A stretch of 64,000 nucleotides of DNA, taken from the NCBI RefSeq assembly GCF_001420715.1, contig NZ_LJJC01000004.1, positions 804,329 to 868,328 of the forward strand, read 5' to 3'. Shown here piece by piece: positions 1 through 9,689 of this stretch. Under the pieces are notes generated by a model. It was not told where the DNA came from. It worked only from the letters and a program-made list of their open reading frames with translations, and ran no database searches. Origin of the DNA: Heyndrickxia shackletonii. GTDB lineage: Bacteria > Bacillota > Bacilli > Bacillales > Bacillaceae_C. The position numbers and the translations under genes were made by a program. Every line of letters begins with the position of its first letter. Within the stretch, counting starts at the first letter, position 1.

Positions 1-106
1 AATCCAGTCTGTATAGTTAGTAATTGCAATTTGCTTATATAAAAACAGCTGCCTTAATAACTATAAAGAAGCTGTTACGCAGGCTTTGTAAGAAAACATT
101 ATTTAA

Positions 107-976
<870 letters not shown>

Positions 977-1024
977 TTAATAATAAAATAGTTTTCACAG
1001 TTATTTAATGTTCTACAATCGACC

Positions 1025-1066
1025 AAAAACCGATTTTTCCTATTTGAAAATTCGGTTTTTCCTTTT
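1025..1066 (+). terminator. Terminator after aldo/keto reductase
   Basis: AAAAACCGA pairs with TCGGTTTTT (1052-1060) around an A/T-rich inner stem and is followed by a T-rich run, as expected of an intrinsic terminator. Confidence 0.7.
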
Positions 1067-1095
1067 AGAACATAAAACAAGGAGGGGAAACCATA

Positions 1096-1317
1096 ATGCG
1101 AAGGAATCTTAATAAGGAAGTAAATAATGCAACATTTAACCACGACAAATTTGGAAAGGGAAAACATATATTTAATGGTTTCAGTGTAAATTTTCATTTT
1201 TTTCAGGTAATAGAAATATATATTTGTACTATAATTATATTTTTTCTTGTTGCAGTACTGAGAAGGTTGAACAAAAGTTGCGTACCGTTTACGCAACCTT
1301 TATTTCATTTAACCTAG
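1096..1317 (+). CDS. Possible small protein, unrecognised
   Basis: A 73-aa open frame preceded by a good ribosome binding site (GGAGGGG about 9 nt before the ATG). The N-terminal half is basic and Asn-rich and the middle is hydrophobic (residues 35-55), possibly one membrane segment. I recognise no family. The end of the frame runs into a hairpin with stem GTTGCGTA (1277-1297), so the C-terminus would be encoded by terminator DNA. It may be a decayed gene start rather than a functional gene. Confidence 0.25.
   Translation: MRRNLNKEVNNATFNHDKFGKGKHIFNGFSVNFHFFQVIEIYICTIIIFFLVAVLRRLNKSCVPFTQPLFHLT
1277..1310 (+). terminator. Hairpin with T-rich tail
   Basis: GTTGCGTA, loop CCGTT, then TACGCAAC, followed by CTTTATTTCATTT. 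It could end the small frame at 1096; the T-rich tail reads on the plus strand. Confidence 0.55.
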
Positions 1318-1333
1318 AAAATAGACATAGATA

Positions 1334-1885
1334 TTAGTCGGGATAAGAGATAATGACATAGAATCTTACCGTTTCATCAGAAGAATTTATATACATGTGT
1401 TCAATATTTGCGTTAAATTTAATAGTCTCATCATTGGTTAATTCAAACTTCTCACCTTGCACCTCGAGTGTAAGTACACCGTGTTGTATAAGTACATATT
1501 CCTCACCTAGATGCTTTTCAGATATATGACTAAACCCAGGTTTGAGGTCTACAGTGAAAATTTCAAACTTTTTTTCCGGATGAAATGGGAAAACGGAGTA
1601 TACAAGATAATTGCCATCATCATCAATCAATGGGTTCAGTTGATTGATGTTTATTTTTTCAATTTGCGGCTTATCTGTTTCCTTTAAAAAAGCAGAAAAA
1701 GATACTTGTAATCCATTTGCAATTTTCCAGAGAGTGGTGACAGTCGGATTTGATTTTCCATTTTCAATTTGAGCTAACATTGCCTTACTGACTCCAGTCA
1801 GTTCCGCTACGCTATCTAAGCTCAATCCTCGCTTTTTTCTCATTTTGGCAAGATTATTGGCTATAACCTCTTGAATGAACTCCAT
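1334..1885 (-). CDS. XRE-family regulator with C-terminal cupin
   Basis: A 183-aa transcription factor with an N-terminal helix-turn-helix (about residues 8-62, core VSKAMLAQIENGKSNPT) and a C-terminal cupin fold (about 110-180, with EKHLGEEYVLIQHG). The cupin is the likely effector pocket in this family. It is divergent from azlC with about 80 bp between the starts, an arrangement commonly seen for XRE-cupin regulators of AzlCD-type exporters, so local control of azlCD is the best inference. The ATG has AAGGAGA upstream on the minus strand. Confidence 0.88.
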   Translation of the reverse strand: MEFIQEVIANNLAKMRKKRGLSLDSVAELTGVSKAMLAQIENGKSNPTVTTLWKIANGLQVSFSAFLKETDKPQIEKININQLNPLIDDDGNYLVYSVFPFHPEKKFEIFTVDLKPGFSHISEKHLGEEYVLIQHGVLTLEVQGEKFELTNDETIKFNANIEHMYINSSDETVRFYVIISYPD

Positions 1886-1964
1886 AAAAAATCTCCTTGA
1901 CTCTTTTTTGTGTTTATTATAGCATACATATAAACAATATAACAGACAAAAAGGTGGGGAAACA

Positions 1965-2690
1965 ATGAATGAATTATCTCACGAAATGCCTAGAGAAAAA
2001 AATCTTTCTACATTTTCTCAAGGCGTAAAAGATTGCATTCCAACTTTAATTGGTTACATCAGTATTGGTATCGCTATGGGGATTGTTGGAGTTTCCTCTA
2101 ATCTAAGTATTGTAGAGATTACTCTTTTAGCCGCATTAGTTTATGCTGGTGCATCACAGTTTATTATTTGTGCACTGCTAGTATCAGGAAGTCCTTTGTC
2201 AGTCATTGTATTTACTACTTTTATCGTGAATTTACGGAATTTTTTATTAAGTATGGCATTGGCTCCCCACTTTACAAAATACTCTTTAATGAGAAATATT
2301 GGGATTGGAGCTCTTGTAACAGATGAGTCATTTGGTGTTGCCATTAATAAAATTGCTAAAAAAGAGAATATTAATGCGCAATGGATGAATGGGTTGAATG
2401 TAACAGCTTATATATTTTGGATTTTATCTTGTTTGTTGGGTTCCATCTTTGGTAAATGGATTTCAAATCCTGAAGTATTTGGATTAGATTTTTCTTTAAC
2501 AGCTATGTTTTTAGCATTGCTTGTTTTGCAATTACAAAATATTGATAATGGTAAATTGAAGTTTTATCTATCATTAATTGTGTATGTAGTTATATTAATG
2601 TTGGTTCTATGTATGTTTGTTCCTTCGTATATAGCAATTATCTTATCAACAATAATTGTTGCAACGATTGGAGTGGTTAAAGACAAATGA
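1965..2690 (+). CDS. azlC: AzlC family branched-chain amino acid exporter subunit
   Basis: 241 aa, a multi-spanning inner membrane protein of the AzlC family (large subunit of branched-chain amino acid or azaleucine export). Family features: the early GYISIGIAMG segment, the ALVYAGASQF motif near residues 58-67, and the NLRNFLLSMALAP loop. It overlaps the next gene by four bases (ATGA), the classic azlC-azlD translational coupling. Preceded by AAGGTGGGG. Probably regulated by the divergent XRE-cupin protein. Confidence 0.92.
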   Translation: MNELSHEMPREKNLSTFSQGVKDCIPTLIGYISIGIAMGIVGVSSNLSIVEITLLAALVYAGASQFIICALLVSGSPLSVIVFTTFIVNLRNFLLSMALAPHFTKYSLMRNIGIGALVTDESFGVAINKIAKKENINAQWMNGLNVTAYIFWILSCLLGSIFGKWISNPEVFGLDFSLTAMFLALLVLQLQNIDNGKLKFYLSLIVYVVILMLVLCMFVPSYIAIILSTIIVATIGVVKDK

Positions 2691-3013
2691 GTATTAATTT
2701 ATCTATATTACTAATCATTTTAGGCTGTGCTATGGTAACCTTTATTCCAAGAATTATTCCATTTATAGTGATAAGAAATATGAAGCTCCCGAAAATTGTC
2801 GTCAAATGGCTTTCATTTATCCCTATTTGTATTTTTACTGCACTTATCGTTGATAGTTTTATAAGCAAAGATCAATCAGCGTTAATCTCGATTAATTGGA
2901 GTGTTCTTGCTGCTATTATACCGACACTAATTATCGCAATATGGACCAAGAGTTTGTCCGTTACAGTAATAGTGGGAATAATATGTATGGCTACTGTTAG
3001 GTTTTTATTTTAA
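2687..3013 (+). CDS. azlD: AzlD family small subunit of the amino acid exporter
   Basis: 108 aa with three to four membrane segments; the partner subunit of AzlC. The family signature is visible in MVTFIPRIIPF and LPKIVVKWLSFIP. Its start overlaps the azlC stop, so the two are translated together and should form one export complex in the membrane. Confidence 0.9.
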   Translation: MSINLSILLIILGCAMVTFIPRIIPFIVIRNMKLPKIVVKWLSFIPICIFTALIVDSFISKDQSALISINWSVLAAIIPTLIIAIWTKSLSVTVIVGIICMATVRFLF

Positions 3014-3037
3014 TGAAGCTTACGATTTTGAAGAGAA

Positions 3038-3073
3038 GAATCCATTTTGATCATTCTATTTCAAAATGGATTC
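3038..3073 (+). terminator. Hairpin after azlD
   Basis: A perfect 13-bp stem (GAATCCATTTTGA with TCAAAATGGATTC) around a 10-nt loop, directly downstream of azlD. The tail is only moderately T-rich. Confidence 0.65.
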
Positions 3074-3473
3074 ATTTTAGTTATTGTATTTTATGTGTTA
3101 TAAAGGTGTTGTTGGTCAAAAGCTGTAACAAAATGACAGTGACAACCTTCTAAACGGTTTTGCAGATAATTTCACTTTCTCCAGTTTAAATAAACACCCC
3201 TGTTAAAGAATCCCTTTCATTTTATTAATCTTTTTAAGTGCTACTGGATGCATGACATTCATATTACATTTTTTTGAGGCGTTTTAACAAAATACTTCAA
3301 CAATTTAGAATGGAAATTGTCGATTATTGTAGAAATCTCTAGCGAAACAATAAATATCAGTAAATATTTTGGATTTCCCACCGATAATACAAAGGATAAA
3401 AGGAAAATCGAAAGGGCCTTTTACTAGTCTTTTCTTTTTTTTTTGCGTGGAAATCAAAGGTCGGAGTGAGAAA
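3074..3473. other. Non-coding stretch before the diguanylate cyclase
   Basis: About 400 bp with no supported gene. The long frame could be extended upstream to 3369, but that part encodes a low-complexity Phe run and has no ribosome binding site, so it is better read as leader DNA. No clear operator or riboswitch was recognised. Confidence 0.5.
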
Positions 3474-5084
3474 ATGGATTTATCTAAATATAGAAACTTG
3501 CTTATAAAAAAAATAATGGAGCAAGTTGCTGAATGGTGTGAATCGGATGCCGAAATAATGATTTCTAATTCTGAGGTACATCGTTTCTTACACTCTATTA
3601 AAGGGACGTCTGGAACTTTAGAATTGGAAGGCATTCATCGTATTTCAGAAACATTGTTAGAACAATTAAGCAGCTTCCATAAAAAAGAATGGAAAGGACA
3701 GGAATTGAGAGAGTTTCTTTCTGAATTAATGGAGCTTACCTATAGTTATGGCCATTTTGAAGAAGTGGAGATGAAGAAACAGCAGTCTAGAAATGGGGAC
3801 GTCCCACTGATCCAAATCATTGATGATGATATTTCCATCCTTATTCTTTTGAAGGATTTCCTTGAAAAGAAAGGTTGGATGGTCATTACGAATTCCACTT
3901 CGAATAAAGCTGTATCTCAATACTTTGATTTACAGCCCGACTGTGTTGTGATTGATGTGAATTTGCCAAACAAAAATGGCTTTGAAATTATTGAAGATTT
4001 ACAAATTCATAGTAATAAACACTTCGTTCCCATTGTGATGATTAGCGTATTCAACGATCGAAATACTCGTATAAAAGCTTTTAAAATGGGAGCGGATGAT
4101 TTTATCCAGAAGCCAATTGACTTAGAGGAATTCGCAGTCCGTATTGAGCGCCATCTCCTGAGAAAACAAATATATGACCAATCTGTTTTACTTGATGAAC
4201 TAACAAACCTGTATAACCGCAGGTATTTAAAGGTTGTATATGACCGGAGCATGGAAGAATGGAAACGGAACAATCAACAATTTAGTATAGCGATCTTGGA
4301 TATTGATTATTTTAAAAAGATTAATGATCGTTATGGTCATGTTACAGGTGACTTAGTCCTCTCAACATTTGCATTATTTTTGGCGGAGAATACAAGAAGT
4401 AACGATTTAGTATTTAGATATGGCGGAGAAGAGTTTATCATCTTATTTCAAAATACAGATTATCATAAAGCTTATGAAATTGTTTCAAGACTATTGGCAG
4501 ATTTCACTACAAAATGTTTTGAGGCTAATGGAGAAGTCTTCTTCGTTACCTTTTCCGCTGGAATTACTGGCATTTGCTCTAAGGAAACAACAATGGATTC
4601 AGCTATAAATGCTGCAGATCAAGCATTATATACAGCAAAGAATTTGGGCAGATCAAGGGTTGAATGCTTTAATCAGTCATTGATGGAACAAAAGAAGTTG
4701 TTTATTTCCGTTATTGATGATGACCCTATTATTCGATCGATGTTGAAAAGTAGATTACAAGAAGCAGAATTTAATCATTATGTATCCAATATCCATACAT
4801 TTGAAAATGGGCCATCCTTCTTTCAGTCTGGAATACTAGAATATCCGGGAGAACATTTCCTAATTTTAGACGGGGTTATGCCTATTATGGATGGAATAGA
4901 AGTATTGCAAAAGGTAAAACAAACAGAACGGAATAACGTTAGCGTTATCATGTTGACCGGAAGAAATAGTGAGGATGATATCGCGAAGGCATTAGAATTA
5001 GGGGCAGATGATTATATGACGAAGCCTTTTCATATGAACGACCTTCAAGAGAGGATTATGCGACTTATTCAAAGGAAGAAATGA
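3474..5084 (+). CDS. HPt-REC-GGDEF-REC diguanylate cyclase
   Basis: 536 aa from the ATG that follows GGAGTGAG. Order: an HPt domain (about 1-95, phosphorylatable His40 in HSIKGTSG), receiver 1 (about 110-228, Asp161), GGDEF domain (about 235-395, active site GGEEF at 317-321) and receiver 2 (about 405-534, Asp466 in LDGVMP). The cyclase makes c-di-GMP from two GTP. An RxxD product-inhibition site is present (Arg308, Asp311), five residues before GGEEF. The next gene, 27 bp on, is a hybrid kinase, so phosphate can plausibly move from kinase to receiver to HPt. Cytoplasmic; no membrane segments. Confidence 0.93.
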   Translation: MDLSKYRNLLIKKIMEQVAEWCESDAEIMISNSEVHRFLHSIKGTSGTLELEGIHRISETLLEQLSSFHKKEWKGQELREFLSELMELTYSYGHFEEVEMKKQQSRNGDVPLIQIIDDDISILILLKDFLEKKGWMVITNSTSNKAVSQYFDLQPDCVVIDVNLPNKNGFEIIEDLQIHSNKHFVPIVMISVFNDRNTRIKAFKMGADDFIQKPIDLEEFAVRIERHLLRKQIYDQSVLLDELTNLYNRRYLKVVYDRSMEEWKRNNQQFSIAILDIDYFKKINDRYGHVTGDLVLSTFALFLAENTRSNDLVFRYGGEEFIILFQNTDYHKAYEIVSRLLADFTTKCFEANGEVFFVTFSAGITGICSKETTMDSAINAADQALYTAKNLGRSRVECFNQSLMEQKKLFISVIDDDPIIRSMLKSRLQEAEFNHYVSNIHTFENGPSFFQSGILEYPGEHFLILDGVMPIMDGIEVLQKVKQTERNNVSVIMLTGRNSEDDIAKALELGADDYMTKPFHMNDLQERIMRLIQRKK

Positions 5085-5111
5085 ATATTTGATATAAATA
5101 AGGTGGTCTAA

Positions 5112-7487
5112 ATGAAAAAAATCTTATTAGCAGAAGACGAAGAAGTGTTAAGAATGCTCATCGTAGATACACTTGAGGAGCAGGACTATTTGATTCATGA
5201 AGCTTCAGATGGACAAGAAGCATTACATTATATAGAAAAAAACGAGTATGATTTGTTAATTTTAGATTACATGATGCCTGAAATTACAGGGCTGGAGCTC
5301 ATTAGGCATATAAGGGGAAGCCTCCACAATCACGAGGTCAAAATTCTCATGTTATCTGCGAAAAGTCAGCAGTTTGAACAGGAGAAGGTATTAGAGGCAG
5401 GGGCCAATTATTTTATCGCCAAGCCTTTTAGTCCTATGGAGTTATTAACTAAAATAGCGGACTATAAATCTGGTAATAAAAGTGCCATCGTTAAAATGGC
5501 AAATGAGCAGGCTACGTCACGGGTTACTTCTTTTCAAAAACAGATGAAAACCTATATTCAGGGGATTGATGATAATCTGGAAGCCCATTATCAAAAGCTC
5601 ATTACCTTGCAAACTAGTATTCAAATCGGTTTTCTTATTTTCGTCATTATCGTCTTTTTTATTCTTTTAGGAATTATGTCTTATATGTTCCGGCAATTAG
5701 GGAAGCCTTTATCCGATTTATCTATTGCGGCAAATGAAATGGCCAGTGGAAGAGAGGTCTCTATTTCACTAGATACAAAAAGGGAAGATGAAATTGGGAT
5801 ACTGTCAAAATCATTTCAAAGCATGATGGAAAAGGTAATCGAAAAAGAGCAGGATTTGTTGGCACATAATGAAGAATTAATTGCCCAGCAGGAGGAGCTT
5901 CAAGCTCAACAGGAAGAACTGGAAAATGCTTTACAGACACTAAATGCTAACGGGGAAAAATTAAAAAATAGAAATAAATTAGTCAATCAGCTTTCCAATA
6001 CAATCAATATGCATGATCTCTTGAATAGCAGTGTAATGAATATGTGTGAAATTATCCAAGCGGATAAAGGAATTATTGCGATGGTCGATAATCCATTATG
6101 TGCTTCATACGGAATATCCCCCTCCGCCGTAAATCAATTTTTGCATCATATGAAAAGCAGATTGTGTGAAAAGTTGAAGATAACCAAAATGCCATACACC
6201 CTGAAAAGACGGCTGGAATTATCCGAAAAAGGCTACCACGAGGGAACGCTATTTGGATATGATCTCTACTTGCCGGTTCTTGCATCTGATGAAGAGGTCA
6301 TTGCTATTATGATTTTCACTAGGTATGGCGAGCCTTTTCAGGAGTCTCAAATGGAAGAGTTTCAAGCTCTTTCAAAAAGTATTGGAATCAGTCTGGAGAA
6401 AATCTCTCTTTTCCAAAAGTCAGAAAAGGAAAGGAAACAAAATCAGGATATCCTTAATACACTTCAAGAAGGTGTACAATTAATTGATACGAATGGAAGG
6501 ACTTTGCACATCAACAACCTATTAATCGATATATTAGAATGTGAAAATTCTACCCTTGTCGGGATGGAATGGGATGAATGGATTTCCTTTATGAAAGGGA
6601 AAGTAAAAGAAGAACAAATTGCCGATTACTTAGAAAATGCGGTGCGTGCAAAGAATAACAATGAATTGGAAACCTTTATCTATACATTGGAGCGCTCTAA
6701 GAAAGTAATAAAAGTTTACAGCAAAGAACTGTACCATAATGATGTAAGGATAGGAACGGTTTTGGTTCACAGGGATATTACAAAAGAGTACGAAGTCGAT
6801 CAAATGAAATCAGAGTTTGTCAGCACGGTAAGTCATGAATTACGGACACCACTTTCCAGTATTCTTGGTTTTACCGAATTAATGATCAACCGTGAATTAA
6901 ATCCAGACAGGCAGAAAAAATATTTAACTACTATTTGGAATGAATCTAAGCGTTTAACTGCTTTAATTAATGATTTTCTCGATGTACAGAGAATGGAATC
7001 CGGCAAGCAAACTTATGAGAAAAAATATATAGATTTGCTGCCAATTTTAAGAAAAATAATCGATGCCCAGCAAATTAATACAAGTCTGCATCACTTTATA
7101 CTTGATCATCGTGGATCTATTCCTGCTATTCTAGGCGACGAAGCGAAAATGGAACAAGTTTTTACTAACTTAATCCATAATGCCGTAAAATATTCTCCCG
7201 AAGGCGGATCGATAAAGGTAAAGGTTACGGGAACTGATGAACAGGTTAAAGTTGACATCATTGATCACGGTTTAGGTATTCCACAAGAAGCAATGGACAA
7301 ACTATTTACGAAATTTTACCGAGTCGATAATTCCGACAGAAGAAAAATAGGCGGCACGGGCCTTGGTCTATCCATCGTCCAAGAAATTGTAAAGTTCCAT
7401 GGCGGTAAAGTCTCCGTCGAATCCAAGCTAGGCAGCGGCAGTACCTTTACTGTTGCATTTCCAGCTTTCTCTAATGTGTTGTCATAA
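5112..7487 (+). CDS. Histidine kinase with N-terminal receiver, one membrane segment, HAMP, GAF and PAS
   Basis: 791 aa. Receiver domain (1-120, Asp52 in LILDYMMP, Lys in AKPFSP); helical linker (120-170); a single hydrophobic segment (about 171-195); HAMP (196-245); a Glu/Gln-rich coiled coil (EEL-QAQQEELEN, about 250-290); GAF-like region (295-440); PAS (445-560); HisKA with His575 in SHELRTP; HATPase with GTGLGL near the end. It follows the cyclase by 27 bp and is probably its phosphodonor. The single membrane span puts the receiver and the kinase on opposite sides of the membrane on a simple reading, which is odd (see findings). Confidence 0.92.
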   Translation: MKKILLAEDEEVLRMLIVDTLEEQDYLIHEASDGQEALHYIEKNEYDLLILDYMMPEITGLELIRHIRGSLHNHEVKILMLSAKSQQFEQEKVLEAGANYFIAKPFSPMELLTKIADYKSGNKSAIVKMANEQATSRVTSFQKQMKTYIQGIDDNLEAHYQKLITLQTSIQIGFLIFVIIVFFILLGIMSYMFRQLGKPLSDLSIAANEMASGREVSISLDTKREDEIGILSKSFQSMMEKVIEKEQDLLAHNEELIAQQEELQAQQEELENALQTLNANGEKLKNRNKLVNQLSNTINMHDLLNSSVMNMCEIIQADKGIIAMVDNPLCASYGISPSAVNQFLHHMKSRLCEKLKITKMPYTLKRRLELSEKGYHEGTLFGYDLYLPVLASDEEVIAIMIFTRYGEPFQESQMEEFQALSKSIGISLEKISLFQKSEKERKQNQDILNTLQEGVQLIDTNGRTLHINNLLIDILECENSTLVGMEWDEWISFMKGKVKEEQIADYLENAVRAKNNNELETFIYTLERSKKVIKVYSKELYHNDVRIGTVLVHRDITKEYEVDQMKSEFVSTVSHELRTPLSSILGFTELMINRELNPDRQKKYLTTIWNESKRLTALINDFLDVQRMESGKQTYEKKYIDLLPILRKIIDAQQINTSLHHFILDHRGSIPAILGDEAKMEQVFTNLIHNAVKYSPEGGSIKVKVTGTDEQVKVDIIDHGLGIPQEAMDKLFTKFYRVDNSDRRKIGGTGLGLSIVQEIVKFHGGKVSVESKLGSGSTFTVAFPAFSNVLS

Positions 7488-7597
7488 TGGTGTGGTGTCA
7501 GGCACTACTCGTGGACAAAATGGGTGGTTTGTGCGTGGTGGGTGGACAAAATGAGGTTGTTAAAACAGATGTGGAATGTCGAATTTTGATTAGCGGA

Positions 7598-7815
7598 ATT
7601 ACTGGTCAAATTCGCGTGAATATCTCAAAATTTGGCGGGATTATTGGTCAAATTCGCGGGAATATCTCAAAATTTGGCGGGATTATTGGTCAAATTCGCG
7701 GGAATATCTCAAAATTTGGCGGGATTATTGATCAAACTTGCGTGAATATCTCTAATTTTGTGGAATTATTGGTCAAACTCGCGTGAATATCTCTAATTTT
7801 ACGGAATTAGTAATC
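7598..7815. repeat. 42-bp tandem repeat, five copies plus a partial
   Basis: Units begin ATTATTGGTC and start at about 7598, 7640, 7682, 7724, 7765 and 7806: spacing 42, 42, 42, 41, 41. The second and third copies are nearly identical; outer copies diverge. The period is a multiple of three, so an open frame runs through it, but that frame has no family resemblance. Confidence 0.85.
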
Positions 7816-7833
7816 AAACGCAAGAAATGAATG

Positions 7834-7878
7834 AATCCAACAAACAAAAAAGGGTTTTCTCTTTTTGTGTGTTGGATT
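7834..7878 (+). terminator. Long hairpin before yitT-like gene
   Basis: A 17-bp stem with one mismatch (left arm 7834-7850, right arm 7862-7878), rich in AATCCAACA/TGTTGGATT. It lies downstream of the kinase gene and the tandem repeat. Confidence 0.6.
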
Positions 7879-7932
7879 ATTATAGTTTAATAGCATACTT
7901 GGTTAGCAATATAAATTTAAGGAAGTCCTATC

Positions 7933-8793
7933 ATGAAACAAACGATTAAAGACATAATATTCATTTTAATTGGCGCACTTATTTTTGCCGTTGGGATTAA
8001 TTATTTTACGATCCCCAATCATTTATCAGAAGGTGGAATTATTGGCCTGACGGTTATTGCACACTATTTATTTCATTGGTCACCAGGTGTGGTGAACTTT
8101 GTCTTAAATATGGCACTCTTTCTGGTAGGCTATAAATTTTTTGAAAAAAGAACGATTGTTTATACACTTTTATCGATAGCGTCTTGCTCTGGGTTTTTAT
8201 ATTTAACGGAGAATACAGGCAAAACCATTACCAACAATACATTGTTGGCGTCTATATTTGCTGGTTTATTAGTGGGGGCAGGCTTAGGGATTATTTTCCG
8301 AGCGGGTGGAACCTCCGGCGGCACTACCATAATTGCTAGAATGGCAAATCAATACTTTGGCTGGAGTATCGGAAGCGCCATGCTTCTGATTGATATAATT
8401 GTCGTTACCGGTTCTGTCTTCATCATTGGGCTGGAAAAAGCAATGTATACGCTAATTGTTGTTTACGTTGGTGCCAAAGCGATTGATTTTATTGGAGAAC
8501 GATTGGATGAAAGAGTTGGCGTCTTCATTATTTCCAACTTTCCAGATGTCGTTTTGAATGAAATTACCACCAAAATGTTGAGAGGTATTACAGTGCTTGA
8601 AGGCCGTGGGGGATACAGTGGCAGGAATAAGGAAGTACTGTATGTTGTTATTAGTAAGCAAGAGGTTGTTCGGTTAAAAAATATCATAAACACTCTTGAT
8701 GAAAATGCGTATGTAACGGTGCACAGTGTTCATGAGATTGTTGGTAAGGGATATAAATCGGATCAAACCAAGCTGGTGAAAAGTGCAAGATGA
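7933..8793 (+). CDS. YitT family membrane protein (DUF2179)
   Basis: 286 aa: five or so membrane segments in the N-terminal two thirds (including FRAGGTSGGTTIIA, a family hallmark) and a soluble C-terminal DUF2179 domain (about 200-275) with the typical GRGGYSGRNKEVLYVV segment. Family members are common and multiple in Bacillus; their transport or sensing function is not established. Ribosome binding site AAGGAAG. Monocistronic as far as can be seen. Confidence 0.92.
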   Translation: MKQTIKDIIFILIGALIFAVGINYFTIPNHLSEGGIIGLTVIAHYLFHWSPGVVNFVLNMALFLVGYKFFEKRTIVYTLLSIASCSGFLYLTENTGKTITNNTLLASIFAGLLVGAGLGIIFRAGGTSGGTTIIARMANQYFGWSIGSAMLLIDIIVVTGSVFIIGLEKAMYTLIVVYVGAKAIDFIGERLDERVGVFIISNFPDVVLNEITTKMLRGITVLEGRGGYSGRNKEVLYVVISKQEVVRLKNIINTLDENAYVTVHSVHEIVGKGYKSDQTKLVKSAR

Positions 8794-8881
8794 TAGATGT
8801 AAAGGATTCTGCCAAAAATGGGGGATCTTTTTTTAATCCTCATGATGGCCAAAGAAGAAATCCTCAATGGAAGCGAGTGGG

Positions 8882-8918
8882 CGGTTCTTGTATTTTTTTC
8901 AAAAAGAACCGTCTTTAT
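8882..8918 (+). terminator. Hairpin carrying the CGGTTCTT element
   Basis: CGGTTCTT (8882-8889) pairs with AAGAACCG (8904-8911), A/T-rich inner stem, CTTTAT after it. It is one of several related GACGGTTCT elements in the window and may terminate the YitT gene transcript. Confidence 0.5.
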
Positions 8919-9028
8919 GCTTCACGTCTGGACAAATATAAAAAGCTTCTTATTTCATTGGGCGATAGTCCCAATATTTCTTTGTTTCTAGTAATATTCA
9001 TCTATTTCATCAAACTTTATTTTCCTTG

Positions 9029-9373
9029 TTAACTATTTTGGATTTTCCAATTTTTAAATTCAATAAAGTTTTGCAGCGTTAGAAAATCCTCCTTTGTCAT
9101 CCCGTTATCAATAGCCTTATTAAGGAGAATTTTCCATTCTTCATCTATATTAGTGTCTTGGAATAATGTTTTAACCTGTTCATTTAATAGGAAATCAACT
9201 GTTGTATCAAGTGGTTCAGCAATCCTTGACAAAAAATCCAGCGAAGGATTATTCCGAAGCCCTCGTTCAATGTAGCTCAAATAGGATTTTGACACTCCTG
9301 CCAGAAGAGCTAATTTTGAAATGGAATATCCTTTTCCCCTTCTTAGTTCTTTTATTCTTTGTCCAATCATCAC
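9029..9373 (-). CDS. sinR: SinR-type biofilm master regulator
   Basis: 114 aa. N-terminal XRE helix-turn-helix (about 1-66; MIGQRIKELRRGKGYS start and SKSYLSYIERG recognition region) and a C-terminal SinI/SinR dimerisation motif (about 75-112; DEEWKILLNKAID...GMTKEDF). Length and layout match Bacillus subtilis SinR (111 aa), the repressor of matrix genes. It is divergent from tasA with an array of SinR-like boxes in the shared 316-bp region. No SinI antagonist gene is visible beside it; sinI may be elsewhere. Start could be either of two adjacent Met codons. Confidence 0.93.
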   Translation of the reverse strand: MMIGQRIKELRRGKGYSISKLALLAGVSKSYLSYIERGLRNNPSLDFLSRIAEPLDTTVDFLLNEQVKTLFQDTNIDEEWKILLNKAIDNGMTKEDFLTLQNFIEFKNWKIQNS

Positions 9374-9402
9374 TCTCTCCCCAAGTCTATTGTAAATTTA
9401 TA

Positions 9403-9588
9403 TGTTCATTATAATGAACAAAATGTTCTTTATAAAATTATAAAAAAGTAAGAAAAAAAGAGATAAAACGAGATAATGAACAATAAATGTTCTTTTTAAC
9501 GAATACTTGCCTATTTTTAAGATTTTTCAAAATAATCTATTTGGCCTATACTCAGGTCGTAGGATTCGTTAAAACGAACGATAACGAA
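9403..9588. promoter_or_regulatory. SinR-type operator array between sinR and tasA
   Basis: SinR recognises GTTCTYT-like 7-mers. Seen here: exact GTTCTTT at 9425-9431 and 9489-9495; an 18-bp perfect palindrome TGTTCATTATAATGAACA at 9403-9420; AATGAAC at 9475-9481; and clustered ACGAACG repeats near 9569-9588 (GTTCGTT on the other strand). Several boxes face each other, as in known SinR sites. Repression of tasA-tapA-sipW and autoregulation are inferred. Confidence 0.75.
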
Positions 9589-9689
9589 CGCTTCAATCTA
9601 CAAGATTTAATGAAGTTTGCAACTCCTTATGAACAACATAAGGGTTCAAAATAAAAAAATATTAAAGGGAAAAAAGAGGAGGAAAAGAA

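Noticed and set aside
3369-3473. N-terminal extension of the diguanylate cyclase
   Set aside because: Encodes a Phe run and lacks a ribosome binding site; the ATG at 3474 follows GGAGTGAG and begins the HPt domain.
7487-7786. 99-aa open frame with repeated GIIGQIRGNISKFG units
   Set aside because: The frame is a by-product of a 42-bp tandem repeat; it overlaps the kinase stop, has no ribosome binding site and matches no family.
7598-7815. Possible CRISPR array
   Set aside because: Copies are directly adjacent with no unique spacers, and no cas gene is seen; it is a plain tandem repeat.
8790-9032. 80-aa frame overlapping the yitT-like stop
   Set aside because: It runs through a hairpin element, has no supporting ribosome binding site beyond the overlap and no family resemblance.
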